Translations under genes and position numbers: made by a program
Part shown: in pieces, positions 24,919-33,647 of the stretch
Position numbering within the stretch: position 1 is the stretch's first letter
Layout: every line of letters begins with the position of its first letter
Notes under the pieces: model-generated
The model's input: the letters and a program-made list of their open reading frames with translations, nothing else
Databases searched by the model: none
What the model was told of the DNA's origin: nothing
Assembly: GCA_016178945.1 (NCBI GenBank)
Contig: JACOSH010000064.1
Location: forward strand, 1 to 44,323
Source of the DNA: Acidobacteriota bacterium
Lineage (GTDB): Bacteria > Acidobacteriota > Terriglobia > Bryobacterales > Bryobacteraceae
Length of the DNA: 44,323 bases
Direction: 5' to 3'

Positions 24919-25614
24919 ATGAGGCGCATCCCAGTGTTTTTTTTGGTGCTTGCCATGGCAGGATTCACCGGGGCGGATCCCGTTCGGGTCCAGATCACCA
25001 CCGGAGGGCACCCCTATGACCCCTCCTTTTACAGCCTTTTCGAACACGAGGGCCTTTCCGTGACCGTGAACCCGCATCCGTCCGGATTCCTTCGCGACCT
25101 TCGAAAATCGGCTGACGTGCTGGTCCTCTATGACCTCGCCGACACGACCGGAGAGGAGGAGCGGAGGAACCTGGAGGCCTTTCTCGAGTCCGGGCGCGGC
25201 CTGGTGGTGCTGCATCACGCCATCGCGGACAACTGGCAATGGAAGTGGTGGTACCAGGAGGTGGTGGGCGGGCGTTTCCTGATGGGTCAGGACGGCGAGA
25301 TGCCGCGCTCGGCAGCGAAGGCAAACGAAGTGATACGCGCCCGGCCGGTGGCGGACCATCCGATTCTGAAGGGAGTCGGCACGCTGAACCTGCTCGACGA
25401 AACCTACAACGGGATGTGGATCTCACCGAACTCGCGGGTGTTGATGGAGACCGACAACCCGAACAGCAACAAACCCGTGGTCTGGATCGGCCCGTGGCGC
25501 AAGTCGCGGGTGGCGGTGATTCAACTCGGCCATGGCCCGGCTGCCCATCGCGACCCCGGCTACCGGAAGCTGGTTCACAACGCCATCCTCTGGGCTGCCG
25601 GACGACTGGACTGA
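24919..25614 (+). CDS. Secreted ThuA-like (glutamine-amidotransferase fold) protein
   Basis: A 231-residue exported protein of the ThuA/DUF1080-associated class, found with trehalose- and polyol-catabolic genes. After a signal peptide (MRRIPVFFLVLAMAGFTGA) the fold markers are GGHPYDPSFYSLFE, the strand VLVLYDLAD, the loop GLVVLHHAIADNW, EVVGGRF, LDETYNG and the end QLGHGPAAHRDPGYRKL. Role in the pathway is unclear. ATG at 24919 is preferred over a GTG at 24910, which falls inside the dispersed repeat. It opens the cluster 24919-28449 read away from the AraC gene. Confidence 0.85.
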   Translation: MRRIPVFFLVLAMAGFTGADPVRVQITTGGHPYDPSFYSLFEHEGLSVTVNPHPSGFLRDLRKSADVLVLYDLADTTGEEERRNLEAFLESGRGLVVLHHAIADNWQWKWWYQEVVGGRFLMGQDGEMPRSAAKANEVIRARPVADHPILKGVGTLNLLDETYNGMWISPNSRVLMETDNPNSNKPVVWIGPWRKSRVAVIQLGHGPAAHRDPGYRKLVHNAILWAAGRLD

Positions 25615-25636
25615 AATCCATGGAAGGAGTGAAGCT

Positions 25637-26365
25637 ATGTCCCGACTAATCGCCCTGGCTATGTGCTTTCTGACGCCTTTGGCGGCGCAGAGAGACACCG
25701 GCACCATCCGCGGCGCCGTGACGGACCCGAGTGGGGCGGCCGTGCCCGGCGTGCGGATCACGGTCACGGACGAGCTGACCCAGGTCGTCGCCTTCAACAC
25801 CGGAAGCGACGACATGGGGCGTTTTGCGGCGCCGGCTCTGAAGGTGAGCACCTACGCGATCGGCGCCGAAATGACCGGCTTCAAGAAAGCGGTCCGGCGC
25901 GGCATCATTCTCGACGTGAACCAGGTGGCGGTGGTCGACATGACGCTGGACCTCGGCCAGGTTTCCGACGTGGTCGAAGTGACGGGCGCTGCGCCGCTGA
26001 TGAGGACCGAGTCCTCCGAGTTGGGCGACGTGGTCGAGCAGCGGCGCGTCGTGGACCTGCCGCTCAACGGGCGATTCTTCGTCAACCTGGTCTCGCTCAC
26101 CACGGGCGGGCGCAACATCCTCTCCGGCCCGGGCACCCGCCAGTTCGACGCCAGCTTTCAGAAAACCACGGCGCTTTCGGCGGACTCGAACCGCTTCCTG
26201 GTGTTCCGCGCCGAGCTATTCAATCTGTTCAACACGCCGCAGCTCAACCTGCCCGACACGGGAATCGGCTCGCCCAACGTGGGCCGCATCCTGGCCGCGG
26301 GAGATCCGGCGAATTTCACCCGCACCTCGCGTCAAATTCAGTTTGGATTGAAGTTTCATTTTTAG
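25637..26365 (+). pseudogene. Oar-like TonB-dependent receptor with internal deletion
   Basis: A 242-codon frame that starts and ends like a much larger outer-membrane receptor. Residues 1-18 are a signal peptide; 20-100 the carboxypeptidase-regulatory-like domain (GTIRGAVTDPSGAAVPGV); 105-157 the plug start (VVDLPLNGRFFVNLVSLTTG). This is followed directly by the last strands of a barrel (GPGTRQFDASFQ, FLVFRAELFNLFNTPQLN, QIQFGLKFHF). Full receptors of the family are around 1,000 residues, so some 700-900 codons are missing at about 26108, with the frame kept. A good ribosome site (GGAAGGAG) precedes the ATG at 25637. A translated product would lack a pore; it is either a relic or a small exported domain protein. 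Confidence 0.85.
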
Positions 26366-26381
26366 CAGGAGCCAGAGAGTC

Positions 26382-27233
26382 ATGTCGATCGAAATCGGTC
26401 TCAACCTGGAGGTCATTCGCTGCGAAGACAAGCCGTTTGCGGCGGGCGTGGAGCGCGCCGCGCAGATGGGCTACAAGTACGTGGAGCCTCTCGTGCACAA
26501 TGGGCGGGAGCTGCTCAGCGAAGGCGGCTACTATCACTCGTTCTCCATGGAGGACGACCCTTACGAGATGAAGGACGTGCTCGACCGGCACGGCGTCAAG
26601 CTGTCCGGGCTGAGCGCCCACAGCCCGTTGATGCGGCCCGAGGTGAGCGTCCCGTACCTGGAGCGGGCGATCCGTTTCGCGGCCGTGGCCGGCGCGCCCG
26701 TGGTCAACACCGACGAGGGCATCCGGCCGCGGTGGGTGCCAATGGAGGACGCGTTTCAGGTGATGAAGTACACGCTCAGCCGCGTCATGATGGTGGCGGA
26801 GCGCTACGGCGTCAAGGTCGGCATCGAGCCGCATCAAGCCATCACCAAGACCACCGAAGGACTGCTGCGCATCGCGAGGCTGGTTGACTCCGCGCTGCTC
26901 GGCATCAACTACGATACCGGCAACGCGTTCCTGGCCGGTGAGGATCCCTACGCCGGCCTGAAGGCGGCGGGGCGGCGCGTGGTCCACGTGCATGCCAAGG
27001 ACATCAGTATGACCCACGCCGAAGCCGAGCGCGGCAAGGTGACCGGCACGCCGGTCGGCTGCGCCTGCGGCGACGGCGTCATCGATTGGGAGAAGGCCGT
27101 GACCATCCTCCGCGACGCGGGTTTCGCGGGAGTGCTTTCGGTGGAGTGCGGCACGCCGGCCCAGGCCGAGCGAAGCCTTGCCCATCTGCATGGGGTGATC
27201 GAGAAGACGGCGTGCGCCGTCGCGCATTTCTAA
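26382..27233 (+). CDS. Sugar phosphate isomerase/epimerase (AP-endonuclease-2-like TIM barrel)
   Basis: A 283-residue cytosolic TIM-barrel enzyme of the xylose isomerase-like family. Metal and substrate features visible: GIEPHQAITKT (Glu ligand, about 147-157), NYDTGNAFLAG (Asp about 175), VVHVHAKD (His about 203) and FAGVLSVECG (Glu about 254). Family members interconvert keto- and aldo-sugars or inositol derivatives. It lies 16 nt after the deleted receptor and 12 nt before the dehydrogenase, so it belongs to one operon. Confidence 0.88.
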   Translation: MSIEIGLNLEVIRCEDKPFAAGVERAAQMGYKYVEPLVHNGRELLSEGGYYHSFSMEDDPYEMKDVLDRHGVKLSGLSAHSPLMRPEVSVPYLERAIRFAAVAGAPVVNTDEGIRPRWVPMEDAFQVMKYTLSRVMMVAERYGVKVGIEPHQAITKTTEGLLRIARLVDSALLGINYDTGNAFLAGEDPYAGLKAAGRRVVHVHAKDISMTHAEAERGKVTGTPVGCACGDGVIDWEKAVTILRDAGFAGVLSVECGTPAQAERSLAHLHGVIEKTACAVAHF

Positions 27234-27245
27234 GGAGAAACGGCA

Positions 27246-28449
27246 ATGGAGACCTCTCGCAGGGAATTCCTGGCCGCGTCCACGATGACGGCGGCCTCGG
27301 CCGGGCGCGTGCCCGGCGCCAATGAGCGGATCCGCATCGGGGTGATCGGGACCGGCGGCCGCGGCCAGTGGCTCATGAAGACGCTGAAGAACATCGCGCC
27401 GTCCGGCATGGAGTTCGTCGCCGTCTGCGACGTCTACGATGTGCGGCGCGCCGCGGCGGCCCAGATCGCCGGAGGCAGCGTGGAGCAGTACGCCGACTAC
27501 AAACAGGTGCTGCATCGCCGGGACGTCGACGCCGTCATCGTGGCGACGCCCGACCACTGGCACGGTCCGATCGCCACCGACGCGCTCAACGCCGGCAAGG
27601 ACGTTTACGTCGAGAAGCCGATGGTCCACACGCCTAAAGACGGCCTTTCCATCGTGAAGGCCGCGCGGGCCAACCAGCGCGTCGTGCAGGTCGGGATGCA
27701 GGGCCGCGGGCTCCCGCATTTCGTGGAAGCCAAGCAGAAATACATCGATACGGGAATCATCGGCAAGGTGGGTTTGGCGCGCACCTGGTACACCTCCAAC
27801 CGGGGCTACGTTCAAGCGCCGCCGCCCGGCTACGACCGCAAGCCCGAGGGCCTGGACTGGGATCGCTGGATCGGCCCGGGCCCCAAGGCGGCCTGGAATC
27901 CGGACATTTATTTCAGCCCGTACAAATGGCTGCACTACGACGGCGGCATGATCATGGGGATCGGCATCCACGTGCTCGACTCGGCGCACCACTGGCTGTC
28001 GCTATCGAAGCCGCTCTCGGCCGTCGCCGGCGGGGGAACCTATTACTATAAGGACGGCCGCGATACGCCCGACGTCGTGACGTTCATTCTCGACTACCCG
28101 CAGGAAGTTACCGTGACGTTCACGGCGGAATGCCTGACCTGTCCGGATGTGAAGACTTCGGCGGGAGTAGAGCTGCGCGGCACCGGCGGTACGCTGTGGG
28201 CCGAGCGCTATGTGCAGGACGCGGGCCAACGCGAAGTTCAGCAAGGAGCCGGCGGCGCGCGTGCCGGCGCGGCCGGCCAACGCCGAAACCATCCTGCGGA
28301 ACTGGCTGGACTGCATCCGCGACCGCAAGAAGCCGATCGCCAACGAAGAGGAGGGTTATTACTCTACGATCGCGTGTTTCATGGCCAACCAGGCGTATCG
28401 CAGCAAGAGCCGTGTTGTGTGGGACAATCGCTGGGATCTGCCCGCGTAG
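27246..28449 (+). pseudogene. Frameshifted Gfo/Idh/MocA dehydrogenase with Tat signal
   Basis: Starts well: ATG at 27246 after TAAGGAGAAACGGCA, a twin-arginine signal (SRREFLAAS), dinucleotide loop GVIGTGGRGQW, EKPMVHTP and substrate-domain motifs up to GTLWAERYVQDAG (about residue 325). Near 28224 the correct frame changes: continuation in another frame gives NAKFSKEPA, NAETILRNWLDC, EEEGYYSTIACFMANQAY and ends DNRWDLPA at 28449, as in intact relatives. In the first frame translation would run on to 29009 across the antisense strand of the next gene. A small deletion at the shift is likely, because a few residues usually found before NAKFS are missing. Either a recent mutation or a sequencing error. 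Confidence 0.85.
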
Positions 28450-28467
28450 CCGGTTGCAGTCCCAAAA

Positions 28468-30042
28468 TCACAAGGGCAGCGCGGCCCGCACCAGCGTGCC
28501 CGGGCTGGCCAGCCGAATCACCAGGCTTCCCCCGAGCTGACGCATGCGCTCGCGCATGCCGGCCAGCCCCACGCCGAGCCCCGTGCCGCCCCGGGCCATG
28601 GACTCCACGATATTGCCAGGTACGCCCCGGCCGTGATCTCTCACCTCCAGCACGATCTCGGCCGGGCCGCGCAGCAGCCGCAGCTCGGCGGTCGGGCTGC
28701 CGGAATGGCGATGGATGTTGCTCAGCGCCTCTTGAGCGACCCGAAACAGGGCCAGCTCGGCCGGCGCCGCCAGCCGGTCCATCTCCTCGGGCAGGTGCAG
28801 CTCCACCGGCACCTCGGTCCGCCGGGAGTAGCCATCCACGAAGTCCCGCAGCGCCGAGGCCAGCCCCAGCTCATCCAGCAGCGGCGGGTGCAACAAATAC
28901 GAGAGTGTGCGGATCTCCCGCTGGCATTGGTCCGCCAGGTCGAGGCTTTCCCGCAGCGCCCGCAGCGCGGCCGGCGCCAGGCCGGCTGGCGCGTCTAAGG
29001 AACGGCTGATGCATATTCTCAGGGCGACGAGATTCTGGGCCGTGCTGTCGTGCAGCTCCCGGGCGATGCGCCGCCGCTCTTCGTCCTGCATTTGCTGCAT
29101 CCGGGCGGAGATCTCGCGCAGGGCCGCCTCGGCCTGCCGCCGCTCGGCCACTTCCCGCTCCAGCTCGGCAGTCCTCTCGGCCACCTTCCGCTCCAGGGAC
29201 CGGTTCAGCGCCTCCAGCTCGCCGTGCAGTCGCGTCACGGCCTGTTCCACCCGAAAAGCGTAGATGGCGTTGTCTATGCTGTAGGTCAGATGAGTGAGAT
29301 AGTTCTCCCGTTTCACGATGTAGTCCGAGGCGCCCAATTTCAACGCCGCCACGGCAGCGTCTTCATCCCCGCGCCCAGTCAGGACGATAAACGGCACGGC
29401 GATCCCCCGGCGGCGCACGGCGCGGATGAACTCCAGCGCGCTGACGTCGGGCATGCGCAGGTCGATCAGCACCAGGTCGTACTCGCGCCCTTGCTCCAGA
29501 AGGTCCAGCGCCTCCTGGCAGGTTCGGGCCGGCTCCAAATCCAGGTGCGGGGCGGCGGAGGCGGCGTGCTCCCGGGTGAGGTCCACGTCCATCGCGATGT
29601 GCTCGACGTACAGGATCCGCCTCCGATCCGGAACCATCGAGGTCCACAGCCGCCGCTTCGTCCGCGCCTCGGCGACCACCGCCTTGAGCACCGCCGGCAA
29701 GCCCTGCAGGTAGCCGCTCTTCTTGGGCACATAATCGCAGGCCCCCAGACGGAGAGCGCGAATTACCAGGTCCTCATCACCCACGCCCGTCACCATCACC
29801 ACCGGCAGCCAGCGGTTCTCCCGGAGCAAGGCCCGCAAGACGTCCAGGCCGTCCATATCCGGCAGGTGGTTGTCGAGCAGCAGCACATCGTAGGCGCCGC
29901 TGTGCGCCAGCTCCAGGCACTTTGCTCCGGTTTCCACGACGTCGAGCTGCAAGCCGGGCGCCTCCAGCTCGAAGTGCACGCGGGTCAGGTCCGCGTCATG
30001 CGGATCGTCCTCGGCATATAGCACCTGAAGGAGCGGTTCCAT
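28468..30042 (-). CDS. Double-receiver NarX/DesK-type histidine kinase
   Basis: A 524-residue cytosolic kinase. Receiver 1 (about 5-125) has the acidic pair near E11-D12, phosphoacceptor D57 and K107. Receiver 2 (about 142-262) has D194 and K244, but the acidic pocket reads VEH (E147, H148), so one acid is missing and Mg binding may be impaired. A coiled coil (about 265-318) leads to a HisKA_3 domain with H331 in RRRIARELHDSTAQ and an HATPase_c domain (about 430-524; NIHRHSG, DHGRGVPG, GVGLAGMRERM). It is the last gene of the stressosome-like operon, 7 nt after the response regulator. The two N-terminal receivers could accept phosphate from upstream kinases. Confidence 0.9.
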   Translation of the reverse strand: MEPLLQVLYAEDDPHDADLTRVHFELEAPGLQLDVVETGAKCLELAHSGAYDVLLLDNHLPDMDGLDVLRALLRENRWLPVVMVTGVGDEDLVIRALRLGACDYVPKKSGYLQGLPAVLKAVVAEARTKRRLWTSMVPDRRRILYVEHIAMDVDLTREHAASAAPHLDLEPARTCQEALDLLEQGREYDLVLIDLRMPDVSALEFIRAVRRRGIAVPFIVLTGRGDEDAAVAALKLGASDYIVKRENYLTHLTYSIDNAIYAFRVEQAVTRLHGELEALNRSLERKVAERTAELEREVAERRQAEAALREISARMQQMQDEERRRIARELHDSTAQNLVALRICISRSLDAPAGLAPAALRALRESLDLADQCQREIRTLSYLLHPPLLDELGLASALRDFVDGYSRRTEVPVELHLPEEMDRLAAPAELALFRVAQEALSNIHRHSGSPTAELRLLRGPAEIVLEVRDHGRGVPGNIVESMARGGTGLGVGLAGMRERMRQLGGSLVIRLASPGTLVRAALPL

Positions 30043-30049
30043 CGCTGGC

Positions 30050-30505
30050 TCAACCCGGGAACGGAGATTGGTTGGAAAGCACCCAGTATAGCTTAATAGC
30101 CTTGACCATTTCGGAGAACGATCCAAAATCCACCGGCTTCACGAGGTATGAATTGACCCCGAGCTGGTAGGCCGCCGCGATATCCACGTTTTCGCGGGAA
30201 GTAGTCAGAATGATGAAGGGGACTTGCTTCCAGACGGGATGCAGGCGGGCTTGCCGGAGCACCTCGATCCCGTCCACTTTCGGGAGACGCAGGTCGAGCA
30301 GCACCAGGACCGGCAGCCCAGGATCCTCCGGGTGGCCGTGCTGCTCCAAGTACTGGAGCGACTCCTCGCCGTCCCGGCAGACCACGATCGGGTTGGCCAT
30401 CCCGTGCTCGTCAAACGCCTGCAACGTGAGGTCCACGTCCATGGGGTTGTCGTCCACCAGGAGGATGGGGCGCACCGACGGGCGATTGTGAAAGGTCTCA
30501 GCCAT
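30050..30505 (-). CDS. Single-domain response regulator (Rcp1-like)
   Basis: A 151-residue receiver protein without output domain. Acid pocket LLVDDNPMDVDL, phosphoacceptor D in VLLDLRLPKVDG, conserved T in ILTTSREN and K in LVKPVDF. The 'LLDLRLPK' and 'VKPVDFGSF' sequences are like the Rcp1 regulators that serve phytochrome-type kinases. It is 4 nt from the kinase gene ending at 30510, whose HisKA domain (SHDLKAPLRG) is of just that phytochrome type, so the two probably form a cognate pair. Likely shuttles phosphate to the double-receiver kinase or a partner protein. Confidence 0.92.
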   Translation of the reverse strand: MAETFHNRPSVRPILLVDDNPMDVDLTLQAFDEHGMANPIVVCRDGEESLQYLEQHGHPEDPGLPVLVLLDLRLPKVDGIEVLRQARLHPVWKQVPFIILTTSRENVDIAAAYQLGVNSYLVKPVDFGSFSEMVKAIKLYWVLSNQSPFPG

Positions 30506-30509
30506 GGAC

Positions 30510-31823
30510 TCAAGCCTCCGGCTGCTGTTTGGGCAGCTCCACAAAAAACGTCGCCCCGCGGCCGGGCTCCGACTCCGCCCAGATTCTCCCGCCCTGCTTC
30601 TCCACCAATTTTTTCACGATGGCCAGCCCCGCTCCGGTACCCTCGAACTGCTCGGGTCTTACCAGGCGGTTAAAGAGTCCAAAGATCCGGTCATGATACT
30701 TCATGTCGAACCCGATGCCGTTGTCCTGGACGGTGATGCGCCAGGCCTCCGGCAGCTCGCTGGCGTGGATGCGGATGGAGGGCGGTTGCGCGTCCCGGCT
30801 GTACTTGACGGCGTTGTCGATGAGATTGGTGAGCACCTGGGTGATTCCGCGCTCCCAGCCGTGCACGGCGCGAACGCGCAGATCCACGCCGATCTCGACC
30901 TTACGTTCGGCGATGATGTGGCTCCTGTCTCTCAAAATGGTTTCCACGACCCGGCCTAATTCCACCTCGGTGAGGGAGGGCGACTCCGCGTCCAGGCGCG
31001 AATAGTGCAGCAGGTCCTCTATGAGGTGATCGAGGTTGCGCGTGGCCGTCATGATCTGGTTCAGGCAAAACACCGCCCGCTCGCTCAGCCCCGCGCGGTG
31101 ACGCCGGTCCAGTTCCTGGGCGTAGCCGGCGATCCCCCGCAGGGGGGCCTTCAGGTCGTGCGAGACCGTGTACGCGAAGGCCTTGAGCTCGTCGTTGCGG
31201 GCGCGCAGGGATTGCTCGGTCTTCAGCAGCCGCACGGTTTTTTCCTCCAGCTCGCGGTTCACCCGCAGCAGTTCTTCCTGATTCTGCCGCAGGTCGGCCA
31301 GGGCGGCCAGCAAGTCCTGGTTCTGCCGCTGGACCTCTTCGGCGGGGTTCTGGGGCGGACGCCGCGCCAGCTCGGCGGTCACGCGGGCCAGCTCCTTGTC
31401 CGTAAACGGCGCCGCCCCCGAAGGAAAGCGGCGGCCCAAGCTGACGGTGGTCCCGCGCCCCGGCTCGCTCTGGATGTCGAAATGGTCCATCAAACGCTTC
31501 GTGCCGGCCAGCCCTACGCCCAGGCCTCGCTGTGACTTGTAGCGGCCTTCCAGAATCTCGGACAGGTCCGCGATCCCCGGCCCGCGGTCGCTGACGCGGA
31601 CCAAGAAAAGAGGCGGCCGCTGTGCGCCGTCCACCAGAAACTCCACCTTGCCGCCACCCGCGTAGTTCAGCGCGTTCCGAGCCACTTCGGAAACCGCCGT
31701 GGCGATGCGGGTCTGTTCCCGGTCGCTGAATCCGAGGATCTCGGCGAGCTGGCGGGCGCTCTGGCGCGCCTGGACAAAGTCGGTTTCGTACCGCACATGG
31801 AGGGTCAGAAGCGTCCAGTTCAT
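30510..31823 (-). CDS. RsbT-like ATPase fused to a phytochrome-type histidine kinase
   Basis: A 437-residue protein with two GHKL ATPase domains. Residues 1-132 are RsbT-like: ATAVSEVARNALNYAGGG (N box), VSDRGPGIADL (G1) and RGLGVGLAGTKRLMD (G2). A coiled coil (about 160-210) follows, then HisKA with H222 in YTVSHDLKAPLRGIAGY and HATPase_c (about 315-430; NLIDNAVKY, VQDNGIGFD, GTGAGLAIVKKLV). No membrane segment or sensor domain other than the RsbT part is visible. The inference is that the RsbT-like head docks on the RsbR-RsbS complex and its release switches the kinase. ATG at 31823 overlaps the TGA of the phosphatase gene. Confidence 0.9.
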   Translation of the reverse strand: MNWTLLTLHVRYETDFVQARQSARQLAEILGFSDREQTRIATAVSEVARNALNYAGGGKVEFLVDGAQRPPLFLVRVSDRGPGIADLSEILEGRYKSQRGLGVGLAGTKRLMDHFDIQSEPGRGTTVSLGRRFPSGAAPFTDKELARVTAELARRPPQNPAEEVQRQNQDLLAALADLRQNQEELLRVNRELEEKTVRLLKTEQSLRARNDELKAFAYTVSHDLKAPLRGIAGYAQELDRRHRAGLSERAVFCLNQIMTATRNLDHLIEDLLHYSRLDAESPSLTEVELGRVVETILRDRSHIIAERKVEIGVDLRVRAVHGWERGITQVLTNLIDNAVKYSRDAQPPSIRIHASELPEAWRITVQDNGIGFDMKYHDRIFGLFNRLVRPEQFEGTGAGLAIVKKLVEKQGGRIWAESEPGRGATFFVELPKQQPEA

Positions 31824-32863
31824 ACCGCCTCGCGTTGCCGCCGCTGGCGCGCCACCAGCACGGTTGCGTCGTCGCGTCCCCGCGAGAAATCGCGCCACAG
31901 CACGCCGGCAATCAGGGCCGGGTGGCGGGCGCCCAGCCCAGGATAGGAATCGAGGGACCAATGCGAGCTGACCCCGTCGGAGTGGAGAATCAACAGGTCT
32001 CCGGCGCGAAAAGGATGGGAGAACTCCTGAAAGCGCGTCGCCTGGTGGCCGAGGGTTCCGTTGTGAGAGGGAAGACGGCGGGTTCCCTCGGGGGACCAAA
32101 CCAGACCCGCGATATTTCCGACGCCGCTAAAGCGGACTGCCTGGCGGGCCGTGCTTAACTCGACCACCGCCGCGGCGGCCCCCCGCGTGCCGCGCAAGGC
32201 GCCGTGCGCCAGCTCCAGGACGCGAGCGGGCGCCAGGGCGGCGTTTTGCCAAGCGACCCGCGCCGCGCCCCGGGCGGCCTCCGCCGCGTCCGGGCCATGA
32301 CCCAGCCCGTCCGCCATCGCCAGCAGCGCCCGGCTTGGTCCTTGCTGCACATACCAGGAATCCCCGCAGACCTGTTCGCCAGCCAGCGGGACACTGACCA
32401 CTCCCACCTCCAACGGCGGAAGGGCCGGCGGGGAAGGGTCGGGCCGGGAGCGGAAGCACGCCACCATCGCCGTGCCCGACCCCAGGAGAGAGTGGATGTC
32501 AAACTCCTCCGCCTGGCGCCGGACGGCGCCCAACCCGGTCCCCAAAGTACCGGTAGTCGAGTAGCCATCGCGCAGGCACTGGGCCACGTTGGCCATGCCC
32601 GGCCCTTCGTCCAGGGCCAGGAGGTCCAAGCCGGCGACGTCTTCGTGGTGAAGAACCTGAAGCACCATCCGTCCTCCGGTGGCGTACTTGACCAGGTTGG
32701 TGGCCATCTCGGTGGCCGCCAGACCCACTTTGGCGGCCAGGGTTTCGCTGAACCCCAGCCGCTCTGCCGCGTGCATGGCCTGCCGTCTGACCGCCGCCGC
32801 CTGGCTGGCTTCGGCCACCGGAATGACGATGGAACTCTCCACGGGTGTCCAGATGGGGGTCAT
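31820..32863 (-). CDS. RsbT-like ATPase fused to SpoIIE/RsbX-type PP2C phosphatase
   Basis: A 347-residue protein. Residues 10-140 are an RsbT/RsbW-like ATPase (GLAATEMATNLVKYATGG, LDEGPGMANVAQCL, GTGLGAVRRQAEEF). Residues 150-340 are a PP2C phosphatase of the SpoIIE/RsbX type with Asp motifs CGDSW, MADGLGHG, ILHSDGV and GRDDATVLVA. RsbX resets stressosomes by dephosphorylating RsbR and RsbS. The ATPase part is what is extra compared with Bacillus RsbX. Start and stop both overlap neighbours by 4 nt (ATGA). Confidence 0.9.
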   Translation of the reverse strand: MTPIWTPVESSIVIPVAEASQAAAVRRQAMHAAERLGFSETLAAKVGLAATEMATNLVKYATGGRMVLQVLHHEDVAGLDLLALDEGPGMANVAQCLRDGYSTTGTLGTGLGAVRRQAEEFDIHSLLGSGTAMVACFRSRPDPSPPALPPLEVGVVSVPLAGEQVCGDSWYVQQGPSRALLAMADGLGHGPDAAEAARGAARVAWQNAALAPARVLELAHGALRGTRGAAAAVVELSTARQAVRFSGVGNIAGLVWSPEGTRRLPSHNGTLGHQATRFQEFSHPFRAGDLLILHSDGVSSHWSLDSYPGLGARHPALIAGVLWRDFSRGRDDATVLVARQRRQREAV

Positions 32864-33264
32864 TTCCAGCGCGTCATGGTAATTTTGGTGCCGGCCCCGG
32901 CCTGGGAAGCGATCTCAAACTCGTCCACCAGGCGCTTGGCTCCCCCGAGACCGAGACCCATGCCTCGCCTGGTGCTGAAGCCATCCCTCATCGCCTGCGC
33001 GATGTCGGCGATGCCTGGCCCCTGGTCCTCGAAAGTCAGGCGCACCCCAACCCGCACGCCGCGCCGCACCTCCTCGACACGCGCGCTGCCTCCGCCGCCG
33101 TGCTCCAGGGTATTGCGCGCGATCTCGCTGGCGGCGGTGACCAGCTTGGTGAGGTCCACCGGGCTGAAGCCCAGCTCCGACGCCCAGTTATGGGCCTGCC
33201 GCCGCACCCGCACCACGTCGTCGGAGCTGCGAATGGGCAATGCCTCAATCCGGCGAACCTCCAA
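32860..33264 (-). CDS. rsbT: Stressosome switch kinase RsbT
   Basis: A 134-residue GHKL serine/threonine kinase. N box ASEIARNTLEHGGGG, G1 EDQGPGIADI, G2 RGMGLGLGGAKRLVDEF, all intact. In Bacillus RsbT phosphorylates RsbS and RsbR and then binds the phosphatase RsbU; no RsbU is in this operon. Here the release target may be the two downstream proteins with RsbT-like domains. The TTG start at 33264 overlaps the end of rsbS by 20 nt; a later start is possible. Confidence 0.93.
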   Translation of the reverse strand: MEVRRIEALPIRSSDDVVRVRRQAHNWASELGFSPVDLTKLVTAASEIARNTLEHGGGGSARVEEVRRGVRVGVRLTFEDQGPGIADIAQAMRDGFSTRRGMGLGLGGAKRLVDEFEIASQAGAGTKITMTRWK

Positions 33265-33634
33265 CCCGTTCCTCCTCGCCCGCCACGGCGGCCTGCAACA
33301 GATCCATGCCCTTCTCCACGTTAAGGGCGGTCCGCACCCCTTGCAGCCGTACGCCCAACTCCACCAGGGTGATGGCCACCGCTGGCCGCATCCCGACCAC
33401 CACCGTCTCGGCGTCCAGTATCCGCGCCTGCGCGGCGATGTCTCCGAACATGCGCCCGATGAACGAGTCCACGATGTCGAGCCCGGAGATGTCGATCAGG
33501 ACCCCGCGCGCGCCGGTGGCCGTGATCCGCTCCGCCAAGTCAGTTTGCAGCCGCTGCACCAGGCGGTCATGCATGTCCACCTGGATGGTCACCAGGAGAA
33601 ACGGCCCGACTTTCAGGATCGGAGTCTGCTCCAT
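33245..33634 (-). CDS. rsbS: Stressosome scaffold RsbS (STAS domain)
   Basis: A 129-residue single STAS-domain protein. The phosphorylated serine of RsbS (S59 in Bacillus subtilis) has its counterpart at S57 in LDIVDSFIGRMFGD. With RsbR it forms the large cytosolic stressosome that holds RsbT. Length fits the family, with about ten extra acidic residues at the C-terminus. It starts 13 nt after the stop of rsbR. Confidence 0.94.
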   Translation of the reverse strand: MEQTPILKVGPFLLVTIQVDMHDRLVQRLQTDLAERITATGARGVLIDISGLDIVDSFIGRMFGDIAAQARILDAETVVVGMRPAVAITLVELGVRLQGVRTALNVEKGMDLLQAAVAGEEERVGGSPD

Positions 33635-33647
33635 AGGACAGCCCTCG

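Noticed and set aside
26316-27992. A 558-codon minus-strand frame
   Set aside because: Antisense to the isomerase and dehydrogenase genes, which carry clear family motifs on the plus strand.
28450-29009. C-terminal extension of the dehydrogenase to 587 residues
   Set aside because: After about 28224 this frame loses family similarity and runs across the antisense strand of the histidine kinase; the true C-terminus is in another frame, ending at 28449.
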